DNA of 64,000 nucleotides. Source: Typhlomys cinereus (lineage: Eukaryota; Chordata; Mammalia; Rodentia; Platacanthomyidae). Both the position numbers and the translations under genes were made by a program. Below, piece after piece: positions 9,523 through 21,230 of the stretch. The first letter of the stretch is position 1. Each line of letters opens with the position of its first letter. Where the stretch lies: the NCBI GenBank assembly GCA_023101885.1, contig JALPQD010000293.1, positions 539,861 through 603,860 of the forward strand. The letters run 5' to 3'. The notes below the pieces were generated by a model that saw only the letters and a program-made list of their open reading frames with translations, was not told where the DNA came from and made no database searches.

Positions 9523-12500
9523 TTAATATGAGGATCCACTTATAAAGAAGAGCATACGGTGTCTGTCTTTCTGCATCTGAGATATTTCACTCAGTGTGAT
9601 TTCTTCCAGTTCCATTCATTTACTGCCAAATTTCATTAGTTCATCTTTCCTGATAACTACATAGTATTCCAGATGTATCTATGCACCGTATTTTCATTAA
9701 CCATTCATCAACTTTTGTACATCTAGGTTGTTTCCATTTCTTTGCTATTGTGAAAAGAGCTGCTGCGAACATGGTTCTTCACGTGATTCTGTGGTAGGAT
9801 CCAGTGTTCTTTGGGAATATTCCCAGGAATGAAATGGCTGTGTCATAAGATATTAAATTTTTAAATTTTTAGAAGCCTCTAAATTTTTAGAAGCCTCTAA
9901 ATTGATCTCCAAAGGAGTTAAATAAGTTTATAATCCCATCAGCAATGTATGAGGATCCCCTTCTCCCCACATTCATGCCAGTATTTGCTGTTGTTTGTGT
10001 TTGGATCTTAGCCATTCTGACTAGAGTCAGATGACATGTAAGGGTGTTTTAATTTTCACTTCCCCAATGACTAGAGAGGTAGAGCATTTTTAAGATGTTA
10101 GGCATTTGAGTTTTGTCTTATGAAAGGTTTTTTTTCAGGTCTATAGCCCATTTGTAAATGAGGCTTTTTATTTCCTCGATTCTTTTTCAATTTTTTGAGT
10201 TCTTTGTGTACTCTGGATATTAGATCTGCATCAGATGTGTGGTCAGTGAATAAACTCTCACATTCAGTAAGTTGCCTTTTTGCTTTATTAATGGTCTCTT
10301 TTGCTGAACATTTTTTTAAATTTTCATATATTCCTTGTTTAGTGTTGGACTTATTCTCTGTGGCTTTGGGGTCCTATTAAGGAACTGCTGGTTGAGGCCA
10401 AACAATTTGAGGGTATTCCCAATTTTTCCTTCCGTGAGTTTTATAGTCTTCTATCCAATATTGAGGTTTTTGAACCATTTGGAGTTTCATTCTTCAGCAT
10501 ACAGAAATCCGATTTGCCAGCACCATTCGTTGAAGGTACTACCCTTTTTTCGCCGTTTTTCTTTGACACTTTTGTCAAAGATAAATTGAATGTAGGTGTG
10601 TGTGTTTAATTTGAGTCTTCGATTTAATTCATTGGTCTATATCTCTTTTTGGAGCCAGTACCATGCTGTTTTTATTACTATGACTTTATAATAGAGTTTA
10701 AGGTCTTGTATGGTGATACCTCCTGCAAAGCTTTTACTACTCAGGATTATATCCTGAATCTTGTATGTTTCCATGTTTCTGTGAAGAATTGGGTTGGAAT
10801 TTTGCATTGAATCTACATATTACTTTTGGCAGAATGACCATGGGAGCATTGTTAATTCTGCCAATCCAGGAATATGGGAGGTCTTTCTACCTTCTAGTGT
10901 CTTCTATCTTTTCTTTTTAGGGCTTTAAAGTTTTCATTGCAAGATCTTTCACGTCCTTGGTTAGGTTTCTTCCAAGGCATTCCATTTTTTTTAGGAGAAA
11001 TGGTATTGTTTCTGTCAGCTCTTTCTTGCTTTGTTTATCCTTGATATAAAGGAAAGTCACTGATTTTTGAACATTAATCTTGTATCCTACCATTCTACTG
11101 AGCTTATTTATTAGTTCCAGGAGTTTTCTGGCAGAATCTTTAGGGTCCTTAAATTATAGGATCATGTGTTTATGAATAGGGATAACTTGAATTCTTATTT
11201 TTCAATTCGTATACTTTTATTTCTCTCTCTTGTTTTATGGTTCTTGCTAAAACATCAAATACAATGTTGAGTAGAATTGATGAGAATGTACAGTCTTCTC
11301 AAGTTTCAAATCTGAGTGGGAATGCTTCCAGTTTTTCACCATTTAGAATGCCATAGAATTATTGTATATAACCTTTATTATTTTGAAAAATGTTCCTTTT
11401 ATACATAATTTTAGTGTCTTTATCATGCAAGAGTATTGGATTTTGTCAAAAGCTTTTTAAGCATCATTTTTGTCCTTGAATTTGTTTATATGGTAAATTA
11501 TATCTACAGTTTTACATACATTGAACCAACCTTGCATTTCTGGAATCAACCCAATCAAGTCATAATGGATGATCTTTTTTGATCTGTTTTTCAATCTGCT
11601 ATAATTTTGGTGAGGATCTTCGTTTCTATGTTCATCAATGACAATAGCCTATAATTTTCTTTCTGTGTCTTTATTTGATTTTAGGATCAATGTAATATGG
11701 CTTCATAGGAAGAGTTTGGAAGTGTTTCTTTTCTATTTTGTGGAATAATTAAGGGAGTATTGATATTAATTGTTCTTTAAATATCTGATAGATTTATGCA
11801 CTGAATCCACATGATCCTGAGCTTTTCTTATTAGGGAGATTCATAATTACTGCTTCAATTTCTTCTCTTGTTATAGGACTGCTAAATTATTTTAGTTTGC
11901 CCTGACTTAACTTGGTGTACTGTATGTGCTTAGAAGTTAGTTAATTTATTTGTGGTTGTCACATTTGGTGGTGTAAATTTTTAAACTATGACTTTATAAT
12001 TTTCTGAATTTCATTGACATCTGCTTTGATAGCTCCATTTTCATCTCTAATTTTACTAATTTGCATTTTTTCTCTTTTGGTTTTGGTTCATTTGGCTAAG
12101 AGTTTATCAATCTCGTTAAGTTTTTCAAAGAACCAGATTTTTGTTTGATTGATTCTTTGTATTGTTTTCTTTGTCTCAATTTCAGCTACTTCTCTGATTT
12201 TACTGATATCCTGCTGATATTTTTGAGGCTGGTTTGGTCTTATTTCTCAAAGTTTTAAACTATATTGTTAGTCTGTTACATTGTGATGTTTCCATTTTTT
12301 TAATCTAGGCTTTGAGTGTTATGAACTTTCCTCTTAGGACTTCCTTCGTGATATCCCAAAGGTTTTGATAGTGCTTTCATTACCAGAGTTCTAGGAATTT
12401 TTGCATTTCCATTTTTGTCTATACCCATTCCTCATTCAGTAACATATTGTTAAGCTTCCAAAATTGTGAACTTTCTGGTTTTTGCCTTGTTATGGATATT

Positions 12501-12990
12501 TATCTTTATTTCCTGGTGGTCAGATAGAGTACAGGTGGTAATTTTGATTTTCTTGAACTTGTGGAGGCTTGTTTTTGAACTAGAATGTGTTCTACTATGG
12601 AGAAAACTCCACTGGCTGCTGAAAAGAATGTATTCCTTGATTTTAGGGTGGAATGTTTGGTAGATGTCTGTTCATTTCCATTTGATTTGATTTAGTTCCA
12701 CTGTGTCTCTGTTCAGTTATCATATCTGGGTTGATTTGTTGTTTTACACATCGTAGTGGTTTTTGTAATGAATGTGGGTGAGCTCGTGTTTGGACCTATA
12801 TGTTTGTTTGTTTGAAGTGTCTTTGACCATCTTTGGCTCTGAGATTGTGCTTATCTTTCAAAGTGAATGTATTTCTAGGAGGCAGTGTATTGATGGGTTT
12901 TTATCCATGCTGTCTGCCTGTGTCTTTTGATTGGGGAATTGATCCCATTGATATTAAAGTTATAATTGAGAATTTTTGTTGATTCATGTA
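9523..12990 (-). pseudogene. L1 ORF2 (endonuclease/reverse transcriptase) remnant
   Basis: Recognised by conserved nucleotide-level phrases along the antisense strand, such as 'gatgagaatgtacag' after 'acaatgttgagtagaattga' in the RT region near 11260-11300, and the ORF2 C-terminus near 9530-9600. Reading frames are destroyed throughout. Length is about 3.5 kb against roughly 3.8 kb for a complete ORF2. Confidence 0.85.
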
Positions 12991-13051
12991 ATTTTTAAAC
13001 TTTATTGGGATATTTTTGTCTTGACAGTTCTCTGGTAATATCTGGTTGATA

Positions 13052-14129
13052 TCATTTTTCCCTTTTATCCTTTTGTATATGTTGGTCAATTTTGTCTATC
13101 TTGAGAAATTTTCTTGTACCTTCCACTTGCCTGATTTGGTAGATAAGAAGGACTTTATTTTTGTTGGTAAATATTTTTCTTTTTCCCTCAAGCATGACTG
13201 ATAATTTGGCTGGATATAGTAGCCTGCATTTGTGATCTTTCATGACTTGAAGAATGTGTTTCCAAGTTCTTCTGGTTTTTACTGTTTCCATTGAAAAGTC
13301 AGCTGTTGTTCTAATAGGCTTGCCTTTAAATGTGACTTGCTTTTTCCTTCTTCAGCCCTCAGAATGATATCTTTGTCCTGTATCTGAGATGGTGTGATAT
13401 GAGTCTGATCCTTGGATGGGGTCTCTTTGCTTAGGTATGGGACTGTCTCATTTATGATTAATTGAACAATCTGAGCTGGAGTGTTTTTCTGGGTTTACTG
13501 TTCTGGAATTCCATGAATGCAGAGGTTTGGCTTCTTCCTGGTGTCCCATAGTTCTTGACAATTCCCTTCATGATTTTTTTTTTTTTTACTCTTTTCATCT
13601 TCTTTAATTGAACTGTTAGCTTGTCTTCCAGTTCTGGTATTCTATTTTCTGCCTGATCCATTCCGTGTGTCATACTCTTTGTTGGATTTTCAATTTCAGA
13701 TAGCTTAGCTTTGAATTCCAGCTGACTTACAGTTTGGAGTTTTCTCATGTGTTCTAATCTTGTTCTTGTTTCCTCTATTTTCATATCAGAACTATTATTT
13801 TCCTGTCCATAGGCAGTCATACGCTTATTCATTTCCTCTCTGAATTCCTCACTTTCTTTTTGTCCTTCATCATGTTGCTTTTGAATTCTTCCCTAAGCTT
13901 GTTTGTTGATCATATCAGTGGTATTTCTTTGGAAAACATTATTCTGAGTGTTCCTTTCCTGACTGGTATCCAGGACTTTATTCGGATTGGAATTTATCAT
14001 TAGATGGGGTTGATGTTTTTTGTAGGAGACATGTTTTCCTGGTATTTTTGTGTTTTTTTTTTTAAACGTGACTTGGTCATCTTCTGTTAAGTCTGTGACT
14101 GTTTTCTTTGGTTGTTGTTTTTGACACAC
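13052..14129 (-). pseudogene. L1 ORF1 remnant
   Basis: Three broken minus-strand frames: 13893-14129 (basic N-terminal part), 13458-13832 (heptad-rich coiled coil ending ENRIPELEDKLTVQL) and 13052-13291 (ILQVMKDHKCRLLYPAKLSV, the conserved C-terminal domain). Together they trace an RNA-binding L1 ORF1 protein broken by stops and frameshifts. Confidence 0.8.
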
Positions 14130-14396
14130 TTGAGTCAGATAAGGTTATTTGACTTTCAGTGTTGGGAATGTGTCTCTGGATTTGGATGGGATCTTCTGGT
14201 TGTGTGACATAACTGTCTCTTTGTTGAGTAGTGTGGTTCTGGCAGTCTTCTGCTCACTGAGGTTGGACACTATTGTGGTGTCTGTTCTTTCTCGAATTTA
14301 TTGGGGGAAGAATCAGTTAGTGATGTATGACTCTTACCTGGCACTGGGGTGTGGCTCCAGGGGCTGGGGAGAGTGCAGGTGATAACTCTTCTTTTA

Positions 14397-15537
14397 CACA
14401 GTATTCTAATCTATTTTCCTCTAGTGTTTCAACTCTCACATTTAATGTACCTGGAGTTGTTTTTTTATATAGGACAAGAAACAGAAAACCAGTTTTTATG
14501 TGATTATAATTAATTGTATAAATCAAAATCTTTGCTTTTGTCGTTTAGCTTAAATGCTAATTCTTTTATACACCCTGCTTACAAGTATGCAAGTATGTGT
14601 GAGTTTGATTTTTCATTAGTATGCTGTCTTTTCTATGCCTGCAATTCTATTTTCTAAATGCAAAACTTAGTTGAACAGCCCAGCACCCCTGCTCCTTCAT
14701 CAGGACTATACCAGTTGTGTTCAGCATTTGACACCATAACACATGCCATCATATGAAAAAAAGAGGTTCACGTGAGTTATCAAAAAAAAATCTCATAATG
14801 TTTAAAATAAGGTAAAGATTCTGTGTTAGGGTAAATTCAGAGCTATTGTGGCCTACATGTAGGTAAGCTAAATGTAAGTTTTTATTTTTTGATATTAATT
14901 TTACATACAGCTATTCAAGATCACTAGAATAAAACAGTGACAATGAGCACTCTTTGGGCTTTCACTGGAGTTTCATTTAATTTGCAGATCAACTTGGGCA
15001 AACTTGTTTTATCATATTGGAGTATGTGTGAAACTGAGTTCCAGCCCATTAACACTGTAGAGCTCTCATTTTGTTTCATTGCATTGCAATGTTCTTCAAA
15101 ATGCTTTATAATTTCTTCATAAAAGTCTTGTATAGCTCATATTAGATTTGCTCTAGTTTACATTTTGAAACTATCTAAATAGTGTTTTAATGATGTTTTC
15201 TGCTTTCCTTGTGGTAGGAATGCAAGTGAATTATTTGTATTGATTTAACATCCAGTTTTAATAAACTACTATTATTAACTTCAAGAATTGTTCTTATCAA
15301 CAACAAATAATGAAAATCTATTCTCCATTTTATATTGTGCTTTTTTCCTTATTACATCATGATGGCTAGATTCTTGAAAGCATATGTCTGAAATTACTCC
15401 TGTTTTTGTTTAGCTAGTCTTTAAAGAAAATGCCATCAAAATTTCATTAATTTTAATATTTATTATCATTTTTTATATATTACCATTGTTAAAATTAATG
15501 AAATTTCCTTTTATTCATAGTTTATTAAAAAGTTATT
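14397..15537. other. No gene recognised
   Basis: AT-rich intergenic DNA downstream of NRXN1. Possible old L1 text around 15150-15480, not assignable. Confidence 0.4.
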
Positions 15538-15755
15538 TTGGGGCATCAGTGTGATAGCTTAGTAGATATGACACCTGTTCATAAGTCTGGACATCTGAAA
15601 CCCACCAGTTGGAAGAAGAGAAATGACTTTCTAAAAAATGGAGTTCTAACCATGAGATGTTCTCTGTTTGTCTGTCTCTCTTCTTCTTTCTCTCTCTCTG
15701 TGTCTCTCACACTTTCTCTCTAGCTCATTCTTTCTCAAATAAACAATATTCAAAA
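15538..15755 (+). mobile_element. B4/ID-like SINE
   Basis: 'gatagcttagtagatatgac' (tRNA-like head), 'ctggacatctgaaacccacc', 'ggaagaagagaaatgac', then a TC-rich run (15657-15722) and 'aaataaacaatattc'. Confidence 0.65.
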
Positions 15756-15769
15756 AAGAAGTCCTCCAT

Positions 15770-16150
15770 TTGGTAATTGTTGATGCATATTGAATTTATT
15801 CAATTATTTTCCTTTTAATGTTAATCTCACCTTAAATTCCTGAAATAAATTAATCTTTGTTATTATACCCAAAATTAATTCACTGAGTATTTAAGATTTT
15901 TGCATATGCCTTTGTGTGATTGGTGATAATTTCTTGTGAACACTACCTGTTAGGTCATAAGGATTTGCTAACAACCTAAAATAAGTTGTAGAGTATTCCC
16001 ACATATATTTACTCTGAAGTGTAAGATCACAATGATTTGTTCTTTGAATGGTTGATATTCCTTGGCAGACTGTTTTAAGAGGAAATATTGTACCTATATA
16101 TTCAATTCTAATACTTTTTTTAGTTTACATTTATCTTGAAGAATTTAGCA
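15770..16150 (-). mobile_element. Ancient L1 fragment (antisense)
   Basis: 'ccttaaattcctgaaataaa', then 'gtatttaagatttttgcatatgc', resembles the antisense of the L1 RT region (the phrase 'ttgcattcctgggataaat' in younger copies). Weak. Confidence 0.4.
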
Positions 16151-16549
16151 TTAAATTTTAAAGCAGGAGAAATAGTGAAACTATTAATGGCTTTATAATA
16201 TTTTTTATCTATGCAGTGTAATTCTGTCTCCTTTACAAATGCATTTTTAACAAAGGCTTATTTTTCCCTTTACCTTTCACAATTTATGTTAGAAGCTTGC
16301 TAATTTATAAATCCTTTTCCAGCATTTGGTGTAACAGGTCTCTGTTGCTTCTGTGCTGTTTTTGTTTATTTGTTTGTTTGTTTTCTCTCTCAGTGTTGCT
16401 GACTGTACCACATATATCCTGCAATATCACTAACACCCAGAACTATGTCATTCTTAACAAATTTGGGAAGTCATTTTTATTACTTGTGCTAAATTCTTAA
16501 ATGGTCTCTGTCAATTCACCAGTAAATTTTAGCAAGTTCCTCCAGCACC

Positions 16550-16960
16550 AAATATTTTAGTTTCATTTGATGTTATTACAACAAAGCACCTGCCCTAGTA
16601 ACTTGACAGGAGAGGGGTGTTTATTGATTTATAAATCCAGGTGACAAACCATGAACCCTTCTCATTGTAGGGGGATTGTGGCATCAGTAGATCGATGCAG
16701 CTGATCACTTCACATATATAGCTAGATCAGAACGTAAGAACCAATGTATACATGCTTATTAGCTAACTCTCTTCATCTCTATATAGCTCAGACCATTTAG
16801 GTCACACCCACAACGGGTCCTATCATTCCACATATTTATACAATGAAGATAAGACTTTATAGGCATGCCCAAAGCTCACCCCCAACCAAGAGAACACTCT
16901 TCAGGTGACTAGCCTCCTAAATTTAAGTGGCCAGTGAATACTAATCATCATAGCAAGTAA
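16550..16960 (-). mobile_element. MaLR-like LTR, antisense
   Basis: Starts 'tgttattacaacaaagcacctg' and includes 'cttgacaggag', 'gtgtttattgatt', 'cagacc...ggtcacacccacaa' and 'cacccccaaccaagag', the reverse of the TGTCAA...AAATAAA...CAACA layout. Confidence 0.55.
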
Positions 16961-16964
16961 CCTC

Positions 16965-17105
16965 CAAGAACTGGAAAATCCCTTGTTTCACTCACAAACT
17001 AGGCTACCTGAGTTCAATCCTCATATACCCACATGGTGGAAGGAAAGAACTGGCTTCCTGGGAGTTTCTTGCATTCTCCACATGTATCAAGGGAAGGATA
17101 CAGAA
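16965..17105 (+). mobile_element. SINE fragment (B4/ID-like)
   Basis: 'ggctacctgagttcaatcct', 'cccacatggtggaaggaaag' and 'aactggcttcc' match the body of rodent tRNA-derived SINEs after the B box. Confidence 0.5.
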
Positions 17106-17324
17106 ATATTCTCTGTTCCTTACCAAGTCATTTATCCAGAATATTCAAGTGGAAGAATAACATTCCCCTTATTACAAAAGCCTGTCAAAACTCAGAATGA
17201 GTGAAACCACACATTTTTCATAATGACCAAATTTGAAGTTTCTGCTATGTTTACATATTACATGAATTAATGCAAAAATAAGTTTAATGTTAATCTCATG
17301 GGCCATGAAAAAAGGATGTGGGAA

Positions 17325-17480
17325 TTGGTTTGGGAGTCCTGGCTTCTGTCCCAGCTCTGCTGACAACAGGCAGTGGGATTTCTCAACTGTAAAGCCTTGA
17401 TTTCCTCATCTTCAGTGTGTAGAGTTTCCCATGCCTTTTCTAACCATTGCTGCTAAATTTAGTTCATTTAGTTTCAAAGT
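17325..17480 (+). mobile_element. MIR remnant
   Basis: 'gtcctggcttctgtcccagctctgctgac', then 'ctcaactgtaaagccttgatttcctcatctt', follow the MIR core order (tagtcccagctctgcc ... cctcagtttcctcatct). Confidence 0.6.
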
Positions 17481-17994
17481 AGACTTGACCTAATATATGA
17501 ACTGCTGATTTATTGCCAGGAGCCATTTTACCTTTGGTTTCATAACCTTTTGGTCCTCACTGTTATGATTTACAAAATGTAGATGTAAATCCCAAGTGTG
17601 TCTCACCTTGGAAGAACATCATAATGATAAAAGGGGGCAGCAATACACAGGAACATACTAGCTTTAAGAAATACTATGCCAGCATATTATTCTTGTTTGT
17701 AACCACATTTAGATTATTTTCTTTCACTACTTTCACTTCAACTTCTTCTGTATCAGCTAAAGTACAGACACACATGTACTACCTGTTTGCATTTCTTTTT
17801 TCTTTAGCAACCTTTCAAAGAAAAGGAAAAATATTTCCATTTGTTTGAAGAAATTCTTATAACATCATAAATCCAGCAAGATCTTACTTGTTTACCAAAG
17901 ACATATTAATTATAATATTCTCCTTATTCACAGTCACAGATTGAAAAGTAATTTAGCCCTAACTGGCTAGCTGAGCTAGTTAAAGTTTTTAGAA

Positions 17995-18462
17995 GGTTTT
18001 AGGTGTGTGTGTATGTGTATGTGTGCACATGTATGTGTATGTGTATGTGCACATGTGTGTGCACGTGTATGTATGTACATGTGTGCAAACACCTTTATGT
18101 GAGTGTATGTGCAGGTGTATGTGTGCGCACACATGCAAGCGTGTGTATGTGTGTATGTGCACATGTAGGCATGTATGTGTGTATGTGCTTGTGTGTATGT
18201 GCACGTGTGTGCATGTGCACGTTTGTGTGTGCACATATATGTGCACATGTATGTACATGTCTGTATGTGCACTTTATGTGTGTCGTGTGTGAATTTGCAT
18301 GTGTTTGTATATGTATGAATGTGGACGTGTATGTGTGTGTATGTGCACGTGTGTGCACATGTTTGTGTACATGCGTATATGTGTGCAAGTGTGTGTGTAC
18401 ACATGTGTGTGCAAATGTATATGTGTATGTGTATGCATGTGCATGTGTATGTGTGTGTTTAA
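17995..18462. repeat. Degenerate TG-rich minisatellite (about 0.46 kb)
   Basis: Alternating purine-pyrimidine DNA made of TGTGTG, TATG and GCACATG units. Because it lacks stop triplets in several frames it opens long false frames of up to 156 codons, coding only Cys/Val/Tyr on plus and His/Thr on minus. These are not genes. Confidence 0.95.
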
Positions 18463-18792
18463 ACAGTTTCTAAATCACTTCATTTTAATAATGTTTTGAA
18501 CTTCCTTTTTTTCTCTTCAATATCTTGCAACAGAAAAATGAATTTTCGAGTATATGATGTACAGACAAAGGGATGACATTTAGGCATAAAAATGAAGGCC
18601 TGTTGCTCAGAGCAGCATGTGCTGATTTCAAAATAATTCTATGAAGTGAAATGAGCCAACAACAGTAAAAAGAGTATCGATGATATTACTTATGTACAAT
18701 GTAAGAAAGATGATCGTAGAGAAATCGAAAATTATAGTTATCAAAAGTGTGGGTGTCCATAAGAAGGAATAATGGGTGACTTTTTAAAGTTT

Positions 18793-19038
18793 ATTTTTTC
18801 ATATGTGTGTATCAGAGGTCTCTGAGTGTACCTGTAGAGGCCCAAAGGTGATTTCAGAAATCATTCTAGATTTGCTCTACCTCCTTTTTGCTTTGCTGGG
18901 GATTTCGCAGGCTTCATCTTCCAGAACTGGAAGAGCAGGCTGCCACCATTTCCACCTGGTGTTTTTATGTGGAATCTGGGGTTTGATTCAGGTGCTTCTG
19001 ATGCAGAGCAGTCTCAACCCTGAGCCATCTCTCTAGGT
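18793..19038 (-). mobile_element. tRNA-headed SINE, old copy, antisense
   Basis: Read on minus it starts 'ggacctagagagatggctcag' (A-box-like) and includes a diverged B-box region, 'ggcagcctgctcttccagttctgg' and a TATG-rich tail. Same order as the young copies at 23763 and 24109. Confidence 0.75.
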
Positions 19039-19275
19039 CCAGAATGGAGAGATTTTGATCACAGTGTATATATTTAGTTAGAAAGAAGGAGTATGTCCAA
19101 TTGATATATTGAGTGGTGACTATAGTTAATGGCAAGAAAATTTAATTTTGAAAACACAGAGTGAGTGCATATAAAGTGTTGACTATGTGAGATATTGTGT
19201 GAAGTAAGATATTTGTTAATTAGCTAGACTTAATCAATCCTGTATTTTTGTAAATTTTCTTCAAAATATCCTGTG

Positions 19276-19452
19276 TAGGACCAGTGAGATGGCTTAGTGG
19301 TAAAAACCTAGTGACCTGAGTGTGATGCCTAGAACCCCCATTAGAGGAGGAAAGAACTGACTTCCAAAAGTTGTCCTCCGACCTGCATTTTTTTTTTCTT
19401 TCTTTACTGCTGTCTGTCCATCTTTCTCAAATAAATATGTATTTTTAAAGAA
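19276..19452 (+). mobile_element. B4/ID-like SINE
   Basis: 'gaccagtgagatggcttagtgg' head, 'cctgagtgtgatgcctagaa', 'gaggaaagaactgac', 'gttgtcctccgacctgca', T-rich run and 'caaataaata' tail. Confidence 0.7.
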
Positions 19453-19663
19453 ACTCGGTTGTGTACAACAAACACACACTGCTTTATCTATTGATTTAAA
19501 ACAATGAAGCCTGGCTCCCAAATCTATACTAAGCATTGCATTATAAAATCCAAAGCTGTCAGGAACAGTATCCCTCCTTGTGCAATATTTGTCAGTAATC
19601 ATATTTTCAGCACTGATACTGAAGTATGATGATGGTAATTTGACTGGCATAAAGAACAATGTG

Positions 19664-20095
19664 GAGAGATGGCTCAGGGGTTAAGCCTCTGCCTTGCAGG
19701 CAGAAGGTCCTGAGTTCGGGTCCTAGACCCCACGTATAGATGCCGGGCAGAAGCGGGGGCGGCCAGCTTTTAAAAAAGAAAAGACCCAGTGGCCTTGTAC
19801 GTCATCGGAGAGGAGGGCCCAGAGGAAAATCAGGCATGCACAAGAAAGGACTCTCTGGGAATTGGGGCGGGAGGCACTGGGGGATGGGAAGGGAGGGGGG
19901 TTGGGAGGAGGAGCAAGGGTAGGGGGGGAAGGGGAGGGAGGGAGGGAGGGAACTGGTGTACCCATTAAGTTTGTATGAGATGAAATAATAATAAAAAATG
20001 TACTTAAAAAAAAGACCATAGTACAGAAAATAAAATACAAAAACAAACAAACAAATAAATAAATAAATAAATAAATAAGAAAAGAAAAGAAAAGA
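19664..20095 (+). mobile_element. Chimeric retrotransposon: SINE head joined to an L1 3' UTR
   Basis: From 19664 the sequence follows the young tRNA-headed SINE (gagagatggctcaggggtta ... cacgtatagatgccgggcagaagcgg) to about 19770. After 'ttttaaaaaagaaaagacccagtgg' it becomes the L1 3' UTR (cttgtacgtcatcggagagg, polypurine tract 19860-19950, 'acccattaagtttgtatgag', AAT-rich end). About 25 nt of extra sequence (gaccatagtacagaaaataa) and a long A-rich simple tail follow. One near-perfect 13-bp duplication (19651-19663 AAAGAACAATGTG; 20096-20108, one mismatch) encloses the whole, so it entered as a single unit. Confidence 0.8.
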
Positions 20096-20384
20096 AAAGA
20101 AAAATGTGATATTGTTCAGAGAAATGAACAGTGTCTGGCACCAGATCAAGATGCTGAAATCCTAGATACTTATGTCACCCACAAAACACTTCATATTAAT
20201 AAAAATCTTTTGGGTGGGTCTCAATTAAATTCTCTGAACTTAAATCTCACAAAACAGAGCAATGTAGAGCTCATGAAGCAATAGAAGAATCTCCTGAACT
20301 TTATTAATGAAGATGGAGAGGGAACACCAGTACAGGTCACATATATGCTATAGACTTGGAGAAAACTTAAAATTAAAAAAAATA

Positions 20385-20525
20385 AGCAGTCTGGGTGTAC
20401 TGGGAGGAAGAACCTAATGTCCTCAGCTACCTTGGAGACTGAAGTTGAAAAACTGCTCAAACCTAACAGTCCAAGGTCAGTCAGAGCAGCAAAATGAGAC
20501 TTGTCTCTTATTAAATTTATCAATC
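20385..20525 (+). mobile_element. B1/7SL-like SINE remnant
   Basis: 'cctcagctaccttggagactga', 'gctcaaacctaacagtccaagg' and 'agcaaaatgagacttgtctc' are in the order of 7SL-derived elements. Diverged. Confidence 0.5.
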
Positions 20526-20844
20526 AATCAGTAAACATAAATATAAATAGACAATATGTGTTACTCAGTGGTCAGATGATCTGAACAGTAAAGACAAGTA
20601 AGAAATAGTTAAAATAGACTAAAATCTCTAAATATAAAAACAAACAGAGAAATGAGATCTGACAGGAAACAAGTAAGAGACAGAGGTAACTGTTGAGGCA
20701 GGACCCAGAACTTCTTAATAGCTAAGTTTTTAAAATTACGTCTTCCCAGGGGTAGCTACCCTATCCTTTCCTTCTGTAAATGGTGATGTGGGATGTGGGA
20801 GTCTGGAAGAGGCAGGGAATGGCTTGAACTAAATTCTTATGGAT

Positions 20845-21230
20845 ATCTGCTGTGAAAATTAGTTTCTGCTCCCAACTTGATACTTGAGAGGTAAGCCCTT
20901 AGGAATACCTATAGGGAATTAGGAGTTAACTCAGGTTTCTAGGCAACCCTATAGGAGAGTGTCTCAACTGCATAGACAACTCCAGAGAAATGGAGAGAGA
21001 CAGTTGAGTATTTGGTAGGTTGGCAGGCAAGCAAGTGAGTGTGCAGCCTTGGCTTTTGCCCCCTGCTCTGGTTGTGATGTGACCAGTTCCCTTGGCTCCT
21101 GCCACTCTGTAACTCTCCTGCCATGATGGGCTGTAACTGGGAATTGTGAACTGAGTAAAACTCTTTTGTTCCCCTAAGGTGTTTGAGTTAGGTATTTATA
21201 ATATCAATGAATTGTAAAACATCTTTATAA
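20845..21230 (+). mobile_element. MaLR-like LTR
   Basis: 'ctgtgaaaattagtttctgc', 'ccaacttgatacttgag', 'tgatgtgaccagttccct', 'ctgtaactctcctgccatga', then 'gtaaaactcttttgttccc' match the 3' half order of the LTRs at 2000/4073. Confidence 0.6.

Larger units (their letters stand above)
8478..14379 (-). mobile_element. Near-full-length L1 LINE, antisense, inactivated (5.9 kb)
   Basis: Reverse poly(A) and C/T-rich 3' UTR at 8478-9522. An ORF2-like remnant runs from a TAA at about 9523 (C-terminus like LSEISQMQKDRHRMLFFISG) to an N-terminus near 12990 (a remnant of the ITLN-NGLNSPIKR start inside the frame at 12901-13089). ORF1 remnants lie at about 13050-14130, with a coiled coil (ENNSSDMKIEETRTRLEHMR, 13458-13832) and a C-terminal LLYPAKLS motif (13052-13291). 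ORF2 has no minus frame over 60 codons between 9523 and 12900, so it is dead. An imperfect 17-bp duplication flanks it (8461-8477 and 14380-14396, 15 of 17 matching). Confidence 0.92.

Noticed and set aside
18003..18473. 156- and 95-codon plus frames and 142-, 97- and 89-codon minus frames
   Set aside because: All are translations of the TG/CA minisatellite and its complement; low-complexity peptides with no start context or homology.
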